From JBDRKE01 sp043814315 (GTDB lineage: Bacteria > Omnitrophota > Gorgyraeia > Gygaellales > Profunditerraquicolaceae): a stretch of DNA of 64,000 bases. The stretch lies in the NCBI GenBank assembly GCA_043814315.1, contig JBDRKE010000010.1:1-64000 (forward strand). Reading direction: 5' to 3'. This document shows, piece after piece, positions 56,191 to 63,919 of this stretch (position 1 is its first letter; each line of letters starts with the position of its first letter). The notes beneath the pieces are model-generated. The model made no database searches, was not told where the DNA came from, and saw nothing but the letters and a program-made list of their open reading frames with translations. The position numbers and the translations under genes were made by a program.

Positions 56191-57727
56191 AGACAACACT
56201 CCATTTATGAAACGGATTTTTTCTTTAATGCTGGCGTTTATTCTTGTGCTATCATGTTTTTTCACCTGGACCCAGGCGCTTTCTGAAGAAAGCAGCGTTG
56301 AAGGGGCCCAGCGGCAGACAGAGCCCGGCCGTATGTCGGAATCTTCTACGGCTGGAACCAATACAGCGCCGGCCTCATCCGAGCAAGCCGTCTTAGAAGA
56401 GAAGGGTCCTTCTCAGGAAATTCTGGTGGATTTGGATATCAAGGATGCAGACATGAAGGATGTGGCCAGGGCCCTTTCGCGGATCAGCGGAAAGAATATC
56501 ATTGTTACCGACGATGTAAAAGCCAAAGTGGCCATAAGGGTTAAGTCCATGGATTGGCAGGAAGTCTTGAATATGATACTGGAGACCTACGGGTTGACGA
56601 TGCTGGAAAAGGAGAATTATATCGTTATCACCACATTCGAAAAGCGGCGTGCGGTAGAAGAAAGCGGAGACCTCCAGACAAAAATAGTGCGCTTCAATTT
56701 TGTGGATGTCGCCTCTATTCAGAAAACTTTGTCTTCCATGCTGACCAAGCGCGGCAGGATGGAGATCGATACGAGGACCAACAGCCTGGTGATCACGGAT
56801 GTGTCAGAGGTTTTAAAGAACATAGAGCAGGTAGCTCTGGAGTTAGATACGAAGACGCCTCAGGTGATGATTGAGGCGATGATGTTGACCGTAAAGCTTA
56901 ATGATGATGAGAAATTGGGCATAGACTGGGATTGGCTTCCCGAATATCATTCTGAAAGAGAGCTCAGCCAGTCCCTGGGGATAGGAGGCACGGCAGGCAC
57001 AGACTATTTTTGGCAGATCAAGTACGGAAAGACGCTTTTTTCTCGGGCCGCTTTTTCTGCGACTCTGCAATTTTTACTGGAAGAGAAAAGGGCTGAAATT
57101 CTAGCCAATCCCAGGGTTCTGACTCTGGATAATATGCCTGCCAATATTGACCTTACGGAACAGGTTCCTTACACCCAGCAGGTTTCCTCAACGGAAAGTA
57201 CAGCTTCCGTGACTTCCGTGCAGTTTAAGGATGTGCCGGTAAAATTGATTGTCAAGCCGCATATCACCAAGGATAATTTCATCATAATGAATGTCCAGAC
57301 AGAGCAAAGCTATCTTTCCGGATACGCATCAGGCACGACCCAGCCTATCATAGATACGCGGAAAGCTGAAACCAACGTTATGGTCAGGGACGGTGAGACC
57401 ATTGTCATCGGGGGATTAAGAAAGAAAGAGAAAACGGAAACTGTCGAAAAATTTCCCCTCTTAGGGGATATTCCTGTGGTTGGCCATTTTTTCAAAAAAA
57501 CAATTAAATCTTCGGTGGATACGGAGTTGATTATTCTGATCACGCCCTATGTTTCTATAGATCAAAAAGTGACGGAAAGGGAGAAAAGGCGCATGGAAGA
57601 AATTGACTCCAAGCTCCTATTAATGCATAATCCTTACCTCTCGGATGACTATTCATCGGACGATGAGTACTTTTCCGTTGAAGATATTGAAGATATTGAA
57701 GATACTGAAGATACTGAAGATTACTAA
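56180..57727 (+). CDS. Secretin PilQ/GspD
   Basis: 515 aa outer-membrane pore. Signal-like N-terminus: ATG 56180 has GGAGG 11 bases upstream, ATG 56207 (MKRIFSLMLAFILVLSCFF) is an alternative. N-domains: LDIKDADMKDVARALSRISGKNIIV and VRFNFVDVASIQKTLSSML. The secretin core has VPYTQQV and the diagnostic VRDGETIVIGGLRKKEKTE then FPLLGDIPVVGHFFK. It ends in an Asp/Glu-rich tail coded by a 9-bp tandem repeat (57680-57724). Smaller than most PilQ because AMIN domains are absent. Confidence 0.9.
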   Translation: MVYKDNTPFMKRIFSLMLAFILVLSCFFTWTQALSEESSVEGAQRQTEPGRMSESSTAGTNTAPASSEQAVLEEKGPSQEILVDLDIKDADMKDVARALSRISGKNIIVTDDVKAKVAIRVKSMDWQEVLNMILETYGLTMLEKENYIVITTFEKRRAVEESGDLQTKIVRFNFVDVASIQKTLSSMLTKRGRMEIDTRTNSLVITDVSEVLKNIEQVALELDTKTPQVMIEAMMLTVKLNDDEKLGIDWDWLPEYHSERELSQSLGIGGTAGTDYFWQIKYGKTLFSRAAFSATLQFLLEEKRAEILANPRVLTLDNMPANIDLTEQVPYTQQVSSTESTASVTSVQFKDVPVKLIVKPHITKDNFIIMNVQTEQSYLSGYASGTTQPIIDTRKAETNVMVRDGETIVIGGLRKKEKTETVEKFPLLGDIPVVGHFFKKTIKSSVDTELIILITPYVSIDQKVTEREKRRMEEIDSKLLLMHNPYLSDDYSSDDEYFSVEDIEDIEDTEDTEDY

Positions 57728-57822
57728 AGAGAGATAGATGAGTTGTAGGTAAAACTCTTTTCATTACCCGCTCGATTCTATCTCTCATTTTGTTTCTCAA
57801 GGGTTAAGGCGAATCTATAAAA

Positions 57823-58845
57823 ATGAGAGTTTCCAGTTTTTTTCAATCGGTTATCCCCAAGGCCTTTATCGGCGTTGACATCGGGACCTACAGCGTGAAA
57901 GTAGCCCAGATAAAAAAGAAAAGGTTTTCCGATAAGAAATTCCTCTCCTTGGGCATCAAAGACATCAAGCAGCCCCTTACGCACGAGTCTATTGTTACGG
58001 CAATCAAGGCGGCCTGCAAAGAGATAAAGATGGATTCCAATAAAGTGAACATCTCCGTTTATGGGACTGAGATCATCATGAGATATATCACCCTGCCTGT
58101 TTTAGAAACATCGGATCTATCGCGCTGTCTGGAGTTTGAATTAGAAAGATATATCCCCGGCAAGCAAAAGAGCCATATGGTTATTGATTTTAAGATATTG
58201 TATAGATTACCTAATAATCAGATGGCGGTTTTACTCATTGCTTTGGAAAAACAGGTTATGCAAGAACGCCTTGCCTTAATCAATGATGCGGGGTTGGTGC
58301 CTGTGAGCGTAGGTGTGGATAGCCTGGTTTTGATGGAAGCGTGTAAGCCCCTAGTGGTACCCGGCAAGAAGCAGGACGTCACGGCTGTTTTAGACGTAGG
58401 TTACTCTGTGAGCAAATTGGTAGTCTTCCAGGGCGATACCCCTTATTTTTCCCGTGACATCAATACTAGCGGTGTGTATAATTTCTTGCAGATGGTCAGC
58501 GAGAATATGGGATTGAATCCCGAGCAAGCCCAAGATGCCCTTTTTAACCCTGCCGACAAAATGCAACAACTCTATGAGTCCATAAAATTGAACCTGGATA
58601 GCCTGACGGATGAATTACGATTGTCTTTTGAGTATTGCGGAAGGAACCTGCAGAAGAAAGTCAATCAGTTGTACTTAACCGGGGGAGGTTCAAAAATCAA
58701 GGTGTTGAATGAGAACCTGGCCGCAGGTCTGAATTTAAGCACAGTTTTGTTAGATGTGACTCAAGGCTTTAGCATATCCTGCGGTTTAGCGCAGCAGAAT
58801 ATCAGCCCTCTCATTACCGTGGCCGTAGGACTGGCTATGGGATAA
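57823..58845 (+). CDS. pilM: Type IV pilus assembly protein PilM
   Basis: 340 aa actin-like ATPase that binds PilN on the cytoplasmic side. Phosphate-1 motif FIGVDIGTYSVKVAQI, phosphate-2 VLDVGYSVSKLVVFQG and adenosine motif LTGGGSKIKVLNE. GVYNFLQMVSENMGL is typical of PilM. It lies after PilQ instead of heading the operon as in pilMNOPQ. It ends with an overlong hydrophobic tail (LITVAVGLAMG). Confidence 0.9.
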   Translation: MRVSSFFQSVIPKAFIGVDIGTYSVKVAQIKKKRFSDKKFLSLGIKDIKQPLTHESIVTAIKAACKEIKMDSNKVNISVYGTEIIMRYITLPVLETSDLSRCLEFELERYIPGKQKSHMVIDFKILYRLPNNQMAVLLIALEKQVMQERLALINDAGLVPVSVGVDSLVLMEACKPLVVPGKKQDVTAVLDVGYSVSKLVVFQGDTPYFSRDINTSGVYNFLQMVSENMGLNPEQAQDALFNPADKMQQLYESIKLNLDSLTDELRLSFEYCGRNLQKKVNQLYLTGGGSKIKVLNENLAAGLNLSTVLLDVTQGFSISCGLAQQNISPLITVAVGLAMG

Positions 58846-58858
58846 ATAATATCGAAAG

Positions 58859-59188
58859 ATGCAGGAAAGAAGAAAATTTTTAAGGCTAAAAGAGAATGAT
58901 AAGATTTGCTTCAGCGAGATCCCGTATTCCAAAAGCGAACGTATCTTGAGTCTCGATGTCAGCATAGGGGGAGTGCGTTTCCTATCCAACCATTTTATCA
59001 AGCCGCAGTCTACTTTAAAAATCGAGATGGCTTTTGAGCGCGCTAAAAAAGCCATCAATGTCTTAGCTGTTGTAAAATGGATTAAGTCTGTTTATGAAGA
59101 TGAGCGCTATGAAGTCGGCGCAGAATTCGTGGATATCGATAAGGAAGATGCACGATTTCTCAACGACTATGTACGCTCAAAAGATTAA
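58859..59188 (+). CDS. PilZ-domain c-di-GMP-binding protein
   Basis: 109 aa single PilZ domain. The c-di-GMP motif is present: ERRKFLRL (RxxxR, R4/R8) and DVSIGGVRF (D/NxSxxG). It starts 14 bases after pilM. It probably relays second-messenger levels to the pilus machine, which fits the GGDEF-like and MshEN-like proteins in the same locus. Confidence 0.88.
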   Translation: MQERRKFLRLKENDKICFSEIPYSKSERILSLDVSIGGVRFLSNHFIKPQSTLKIEMAFERAKKAINVLAVVKWIKSVYEDERYEVGAEFVDIDKEDARFLNDYVRSKD

Positions 59189-59210
59189 AATTGAACTGCA
59201 GGCAGCCTGA

Positions 59211-59951
59211 GTGCGAAATATCAAATTAATCATAGAATATGACGGTACACGTTACCAGGGATGGCAGGTTCAAAAACGTCACCCCTCTAAGACTTTACAG
59301 GAAACAATAGAGCAAGCCCTTCAAAAAATCCTTCAGGAGAAAATAAGATTGGTGGGTTCCGGCAGGACAGATGCCGGCGTGCATGCCTTGGCCCAGGTAG
59401 CCCATTTCAGGGCCATATCAGGTATAAGTTTAGAAAAATTGCACAGGGCCCTCAATGGGCTTTTGCCCGGTGATATCTCGATCTTGGGGGTCGAAGAGTG
59501 TGACATTCATTTCCATAGCCGTTTCGACGCCAAATCCAAGGTCTACCGGTATACGATACTCAATCGGAGGTCACGGTCACCCCTTCAGAGAGATACGGTT
59601 TATTTTTATCCTTATCCTTTAAACTTAAGGCGGATGAGAAAGGAGGCTGCTGCGCTTTTGGGCAGGCACGATTTTAAGTCTTTTCAGGCCATGGATAAAA
59701 AAGAACGAAGCTCGATAAGAACTATAAAGCAGGTTGAAATTATTAAGGTTGGGCCCCTAGTTCAGATTGATATAGAAGCGGACGGATTTTTGCACCATAT
59801 GGTCAGGAATATCGTAGGGACACTCATCGAGATAGGCCGGGGCAGATTTCCGGAGGGCTCCATGCGTCATATATTACGCTCAAAAGACAGAAAACAGGCT
59901 GGCCCGACCGTTCCGGGAAAAGGCCTGTGCCTGCTTGAGGTAAAATATTAA
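59211..59951 (+). CDS. truA: tRNA pseudouridine(38-40) synthase TruA
   Basis: 246 aa with a GTG start. Motifs: IEYDGTRYQGWQVQ, VGSGRTDAGVHALAQ with catalytic Asp54, FHSRFDAKSKVYRYTI, GRHDFKSFQ and FLHHMVRNIVGTLIEIGRG. Standard length. The hairpin AGACTTATG...CATAAGTCT at 59961-59989 follows the stop, without a T-run. truA-rplM-rpsI is a common gene order. Confidence 0.95.
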   Translation: MRNIKLIIEYDGTRYQGWQVQKRHPSKTLQETIEQALQKILQEKIRLVGSGRTDAGVHALAQVAHFRAISGISLEKLHRALNGLLPGDISILGVEECDIHFHSRFDAKSKVYRYTILNRRSRSPLQRDTVYFYPYPLNLRRMRKEAAALLGRHDFKSFQAMDKKERSSIRTIKQVEIIKVGPLVQIDIEADGFLHHMVRNIVGTLIEIGRGRFPEGSMRHILRSKDRKQAGPTVPGKGLCLLEVKY

Positions 59952-59993
59952 GTGAGACCCAGACTTATGGAACGATAGTGACATAAGTCTGTG

Positions 59994-60110
59994 GCCGAAC
60001 TTATCCCCCACCACTTTCAATATAGCATAGGTTATAGCGAAAGTGGTGGGGGGTTAATTCGCGCATAAACTTACGTTGCACTTCGTGCTGCCGTAAGTTT
60101 AGCGCTCATT
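59994..60110. repeat. Two-hairpin element, copy 1 (upstream of rplM)
   Basis: Hairpin 1: CCCCCACCACTTTC (60005-60018) and GAAAGTGGTGGGGG around a 20-nt loop starting AATATAGCATAGG. Hairpin 2: AAACTTACG...GCAC/GTGC...CGTAAGTTT (60067-60100). The element with its flanks recurs as an inverted copy at 61054-61170, downstream of rpsI. Confidence 0.85.
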
Positions 60111-60120
60111 AAAATTTTAT

Positions 60121-60148
60121 TTGACTTAGGCTGAATTTATGTTATACT
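60121..60148 (+). promoter_or_regulatory. Sigma70-type promoter of rplM-rpsI, near-leaderless
   Basis: TTGACT (60121-60126), a 16-bp spacer and TATACT (60143-60148). The rplM ATG is at 60158, only 9 bases after the -10 box, so transcripts probably begin within about five bases of the start codon. There is no ribosome-binding site. Confidence 0.7.
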
Positions 60149-60157
60149 TTAAACCTT

Positions 60158-60589
60158 ATGAATAAAACGTATGTCGTTAAGAAAGAAGATATTAAGAGAC
60201 AGTGGTATCTCGTAGATGCCAAGGATAAAATCCTTGGGAGGCTCGCTTCCAAAGTAGCCGTGATTCTTAGAGGCAAGCACAAGGCACTGTTTTCTTGGCA
60301 CCTGGATACAGGCGATAACATCATCGTTATCAATGCCTCCAAGGTTAAGGTAACGGGCAGAAAGACCGCTCAAAAGATTTACCGTCGCTTCTCCGGTTAT
60401 CCGGGAGGGCTAAGAGAAGTGTTTTTGGGGACCATGCTGGCTAAAAAACCGGAAACCGTAATTAAGCTGGCGGTCAGAAGGATGCTTCCCGGCGGCCCTT
60501 TGGGAAGGGATATGTTTAAGAAGCTAAAAGTGTTTGCCGGCGAGAATCATCCTCATCAGGCTCAACACCCCATACCTCTAAAGATATAA
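60158..60589 (+). CDS. rplM: 50S ribosomal protein L13
   Basis: 143 aa, standard length. Motifs: RQWYLVDAKDKILGRLAS near the start, GDNIIVINASKVKVTGRK, YPGGLREVFLGTML and AVRRMLPGGPLGRDMFKKLKV. It ends one base before rpsI, the universal pair. The start lies right after the promoter. Confidence 0.98.
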   Translation: MNKTYVVKKEDIKRQWYLVDAKDKILGRLASKVAVILRGKHKALFSWHLDTGDNIIVINASKVKVTGRKTAQKIYRRFSGYPGGLREVFLGTMLAKKPETVIKLAVRRMLPGGPLGRDMFKKLKVFAGENHPHQAQHPIPLKI

Positions 60590-60590
60590 T

Positions 60591-60986
60591 ATGAATGCGA
60601 TCACGCAATATGCAGCCGTAGGAAGACGCAAAGAGTCTGTAGCGAGAGTCAAGCTCGTGCCAGGAAAGGGAGAGATTGTGGTTAACGGCCGGCCCTACGA
60701 AAAACATTTTCTGCGCGAAACAGACAGGATAATTGTCAAACAGCCCTTAGTGGCAACCAATACCTTGAATAAATTTGACATCTTCACTCTCATCAGAGGC
60801 GGGGGGCTCACCGGACAGGCAGGGGCTTTGCGTCTTGGCATTTCGCGCGCTTTGGCTACAGCTGACGCCAGCACCAAGGACTTATTGCGCAAGCAGGGTT
60901 ACCTGACGCGTGACCCGCGCATGAAGGAACGCAAGAAATACGGCCAGAAGGGCGCACGTAGGCGCTTCCAGTGGACAAAGAGGTAG
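60591..60986 (+). CDS. rpsI: 30S ribosomal protein S9
   Basis: 131 aa. YAAVGRRKESVARVKLVPGKGE, TGQAGALRLGISRALATAD and the basic end GARRRFQWTKR, whose final Lys-Arg reaches the P-site tRNA. One base separates it from rplM. Confidence 0.98.
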   Translation: MNAITQYAAVGRRKESVARVKLVPGKGEIVVNGRPYEKHFLRETDRIIVKQPLVATNTLNKFDIFTLIRGGGLTGQAGALRLGISRALATADASTKDLLRKQGYLTRDPRMKERKKYGQKGARRRFQWTKR

Positions 60987-61023
60987 GAATGTAAATCCAA
61001 ACCCAAAACCAAAAACCAAAATT

Positions 61024-61050
61024 AAGGCCCGCTGGAAAGCGGGCTTTTTG
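61024..61050 (+). terminator. Intrinsic terminator after rpsI
   Basis: GCCCGCT and AGCGGGC form a stem with a GGAA-type loop, followed by TTTTTGTTT. It ends the ribosomal operon. Confidence 0.88.
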
Positions 61051-61053
61051 TTT

Positions 61054-61170
61054 AATGAGCACATAACTTACGAGCACTGAAAGTGCGAGTAAGTTATTGT
61101 GCGAATTAACCCCCCACCACTTTCAATAGAGCACAGGTTATAGCGAAAGTGGTGGGGGGTAAGTTCGGGC
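61054..61170. repeat. Two-hairpin element, copy 2 (downstream of rpsI, inverted)
   Basis: ATAACTTAC...GCACT/AGTGC...GTAAGTTAT (61062-61096), then CCCCCCACCACTTTC (61110-61124) and GAAAGTGGTGGGGGG around a 20-nt loop starting AATAGAGCACAGG. Flanks are the reverse complement of those at 59994-60110, yet the loop reads in the same direction as in copy 1. Confidence 0.85.
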
Positions 61171-61230
61171 ATACAATTTATGTTCGTTTCACTCCATAAA
61201 TTGTGCCCTTACTTACCGACGAGAAAATAC

Positions 61231-61259
61231 TTGACGATACTAATTTTTTAGTTTAAGAT
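61231..61259 (+). promoter_or_regulatory. Sigma70-type promoter of the arginine genes
   Basis: TTGACG (61231-61236), a 17-bp spacer and TAAGAT (61254-61259). About 195 bp of repeat-bearing leader separates it from argC. Confidence 0.5.
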
Positions 61260-61299
61260 GGAGGCATGACATTGGGGATAAAGGATGATAAAACCAAAT

Positions 61300-61440
61300 A
61301 CTACAAAATCCAAATGTCAAAGCACAAAGCAAAAAATTCAAAACTAAAAAGTTTTGTTTTGAATTTTGCCTGCCTGCCGGCAAGGCAGGGATTTGGAATT
61401 TGTTTGGGTGCATTGGTATTATTTGAAATTTGGATTTATT
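61300..61440. repeat. AT-rich inverted repeat with GC palindrome (argC leader)
   Basis: CAAATGTCAAAGCACAAAGC...TTCAAAACTAAAAAG and GTTTTGTTTTGAATTTTG pair. GCCTGCCTGCCGGC...GGCAGGG (61368-61390) lies inside, and ATTTGAAATTTGGATTTATT closes it. Same family as the repeats at 27661, 35546 and 62499. Confidence 0.7.
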
Positions 61441-61454
61441 AGATGGGAGCAAAA

Positions 61455-62498
61455 ATGATCAATGCAGGTATTGTAGGAGCCACGGGTTATGCCGGAGAAG
61501 AAACGTTGGAAATACTTTTAAGGCATCCCGACGTCAGAATCACGCATATCTCGGCTAAAATCGATAAGCCGAAAAAGATAGCGGAGATCTTTCCGAGATT
61601 CAAAGGCCGGATAGAGCTGTTTTGTCAGTATCCTCATGTTAAAGATATCGTTGCCAAATGTGACGTTGTATTTCTGGCTTTGCCGCACACTGTTTCCATG
61701 GGCATCGCACCTTTGTTGCTTCAACACGGCAAAAAGGTGATAGACCTCAGTGCCGATTATCGGCTCAAAGACGCGAAGATTTATAAAAAATATTATGGTG
61801 TCCCACAAAAGGACAAGCGGTACTTAAGCGAAGCGGTATATGGGTTGCCCGAGATTTATCGAGCTAAGATTAAGAACGCACGGCTTATTGCCAATCCGGG
61901 ATGCTATCCTACGGTAAGCTTATTAGCCTTGGCGCCGCTGGTTGCTTTGGGGCTTGCGAACAGCGATTCCATCATCGTAGACGCAAAATCCGGTGTCACA
62001 GGCGCAGGCAGAAAAATTGCCGAAAACTTTTTGTTTTCGGAGGTTAATGAAGATTTTAAAGCTTATAAGGTGGAGTGCCACCAGCATGCCCCCGAGATTA
62101 ATCAGGAATTGTCAAAGTGGGCCGGAAAAAAAGTCAATGTGACCTTTGTGCCGCACCTATTGCCTCTCAACAGAGGCATCTTAACTACGATATACGTCAC
62201 AAAAATCAAAAATCCAATGGTTCGACTCCGCTCGCCAAAATCCAAAAACCAAAAGCTGGTTGAGCTTTACAAGAAATTTTATAAGAAAGAACCATTTATC
62301 AGGATTCGGGATGAGGGTGATTTTCCCAGGCTCAAAGATGTGGTCAAGACCAATTTTTGCGATATCGGGATTAAAGAAAGCACAAATGCAACCATCATTA
62401 TTGCAGCCATAGATAATCTCATCAAAGGGGCCGCAGGCCAGGCAGTGCAGAATATGAATATCATGTATAAGTGGCCGGAACAAACAGCATTATTATAA
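61455..62498 (+). CDS. argC: N-acetyl-gamma-glutamyl-phosphate reductase
   Basis: 347 aa from ATG 61455, chosen because GGGAG sits 6 bases upstream; ATG 61443 would add four residues. It reduces N-acetylglutamyl-phosphate to the semialdehyde in arginine synthesis. Motifs: GIVGATGYAGEE, LALPH, VIDLSADYRL, ANPGCYPT with catalytic Cys150, KSGVTGAGR and VPHLLPLNRGIL. Between YVTK and LVELYKKFY there is an extra segment, IKNPMVRLRSPKSKNQK, coded by AAATCC-type repeat sequence (about 62203-62254), which usual ArgC lacks. Confidence 0.94.
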   Translation: MINAGIVGATGYAGEETLEILLRHPDVRITHISAKIDKPKKIAEIFPRFKGRIELFCQYPHVKDIVAKCDVVFLALPHTVSMGIAPLLLQHGKKVIDLSADYRLKDAKIYKKYYGVPQKDKRYLSEAVYGLPEIYRAKIKNARLIANPGCYPTVSLLALAPLVALGLANSDSIIVDAKSGVTGAGRKIAENFLFSEVNEDFKAYKVECHQHAPEINQELSKWAGKKVNVTFVPHLLPLNRGILTTIYVTKIKNPMVRLRSPKSKNQKLVELYKKFYKKEPFIRIRDEGDFPRLKDVVKTNFCDIGIKESTNATIIIAAIDNLIKGAAGQAVQNMNIMYKWPEQTALL

Positions 62499-62628
62499 AT
62501 CCAAATGTTAAAGCACAAAATCCAAAATAAGCCCAAAGCACAAAATTCAAAACTAAAAAGTTTTTGTTTTGAAATTTGAATTTTGGATTTATTTTGTGCT
62601 TTGAATTTTGTCATTTGAATTTTTATTA
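62499..62628. repeat. AT-rich inverted repeat (argC-argJ gap)
   Basis: The best-preserved copy of the family. CAAATGTTAAAGCACAAAAT...CACAAAATTCAAAAC pairs over most of its length with GTTTTGAAATTTGAATTTTG...TTTTGTGCTTTG...TCATTTGAATTTTT. The loop is TAAAAAGTTTTT. It ends two bases before the argJ ATG. Confidence 0.8.
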
Positions 62629-62630
62629 TT

Positions 62631-63767
62631 ATGAAGATATATAAAAGGGCGATTTTGCCAAAGGGGTTTCAGGCAAACGCGCTGGCCTGTGGCATTAAGA
62701 AATCAAGAAAACCGGATTTGGCTTTATTTTACTCTTTGTATCCGGCCAAGGCGTCTTGTAAGTTTACGGCTAACAAAATCCTGGCGGCTCCCATTCGGGT
62801 CAATAAGCTCCATCTGAAGAATAATAATTTTTTTCAAGCCGTTATTGTGAATAGCGGAAATGCAAATTGTTTTAACGGCCGACAGGGGCTCAAAGATGCC
62901 GGCGAAGTGGCCAGGAAATTGGCAGATTCTTTGGGCATTAAGAAAAGTGAAGTCTTATTGGCTTCTACGGGGATTATAGGAAAGCGGCTTCCTGTCGCAA
63001 AGATTCAGCGGGCCCTGCCGGAATTAATCAGCGGATTATCTAAGCAGGGAGTCGATAAGGCTAAATATGCGATTATAACCACCGATACATTCGCTAAGAC
63101 AATTACAGTGCGTTTCCTTATCGGTGGCCGGACGGTTACGATCTGCGGCGTTGCCAAGGGTGCGGGGATGATCGCGCCGGATATGGCGACCATGTTAACC
63201 TTCATCTTTACGGACGCGCATATCAGCCAGGGTGCGCTTCATAGAGCTCTGGGGATTTGCGTGGAGGATTCTTTCAACTGTATTACGGTAGACGGTTGCA
63301 TGAGCACCAATGATAGCGTTATCATGTTGGCCAATGGTTCTGCCAAAAATGTTTTGATAGGCCAAGGTAAAAATTTCAATCTTTTTGTTCGGGCACTCAG
63401 GAGCGCGTGTCTTGAACTGGCCAAGATGATTGTCAAGGATGCGGAAGGCGCGTCAAAATTTATACGAATCAAGGTTGATCAGGCGAGAAGTTTCCAGGAA
63501 GCCAAAAGACTGGCCTTGGCGATAGCTAACTCCAGCCTTTTTAAAACCGCTTGCTTCGGCCAGAACCCTAATTTTGGCAGGATTGTGGCGGCCATGGGTT
63601 CCTGTGGCATAGACTTAAAAGAAGAAGATCTAAAGATGAAAGTCAGCTCTCTGGAGAAAAGAGAAATAACCGTCAACATATCGGTGAACCGGGGTAAATT
63701 CTCAGCCGTTGTTTACACGTCGGATTTGACGCCCGAGTATGTCCGGATAAATGCGGCGTATAATTAA
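62631..63767 (+). CDS. argJ: Bifunctional ornithine acetyltransferase/N-acetylglutamate synthase
   Basis: 378 aa. It moves the acetyl group from acetylornithine to glutamate, recycling it, and may also use acetyl-CoA. The autocleavage site is KGAGMIAPDMATML with Thr187 as nucleophile of the beta chain. Other blocks: NSGNANC, STGIIGKRLP and NPNFGRIVAAMG. The argC-argJ-argB order is the classic arginine cluster. Confidence 0.95.
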   Translation: MKIYKRAILPKGFQANALACGIKKSRKPDLALFYSLYPAKASCKFTANKILAAPIRVNKLHLKNNNFFQAVIVNSGNANCFNGRQGLKDAGEVARKLADSLGIKKSEVLLASTGIIGKRLPVAKIQRALPELISGLSKQGVDKAKYAIITTDTFAKTITVRFLIGGRTVTICGVAKGAGMIAPDMATMLTFIFTDAHISQGALHRALGICVEDSFNCITVDGCMSTNDSVIMLANGSAKNVLIGQGKNFNLFVRALRSACLELAKMIVKDAEGASKFIRIKVDQARSFQEAKRLALAIANSSLFKTACFGQNPNFGRIVAAMGSCGIDLKEEDLKMKVSSLEKREITVNISVNRGKFSAVVYTSDLTPEYVRINAAYN

Positions 63768-63773
63768 AAGGTT

Positions 63774-63890
63774 GCGTCTATCGGTTGTGGTTGCGCAGCT
63801 TGAATCGTTTCGCGTCAGACGCAAGAGGTGCCGTTTGACGGTAAACATATAACGATACGATCCGCGCAACCGATGGACGTTTGACGTTAT
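63774..63890. other. Imperfect inverted repeat between argJ and argB
   Basis: GCGTCTATCGGTTG...TTGCGC (63774-63795) and GCGCAACCGATGGACG (63864-63879) are inverted. GCGTCAGACGC (63822-63832) is a perfect small palindrome between them. There is no gene. Confidence 0.5.
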
Positions 63891-63919
63891 TTTAGCGGAT
63901 TGCTTAAACAAGGAAAAAA

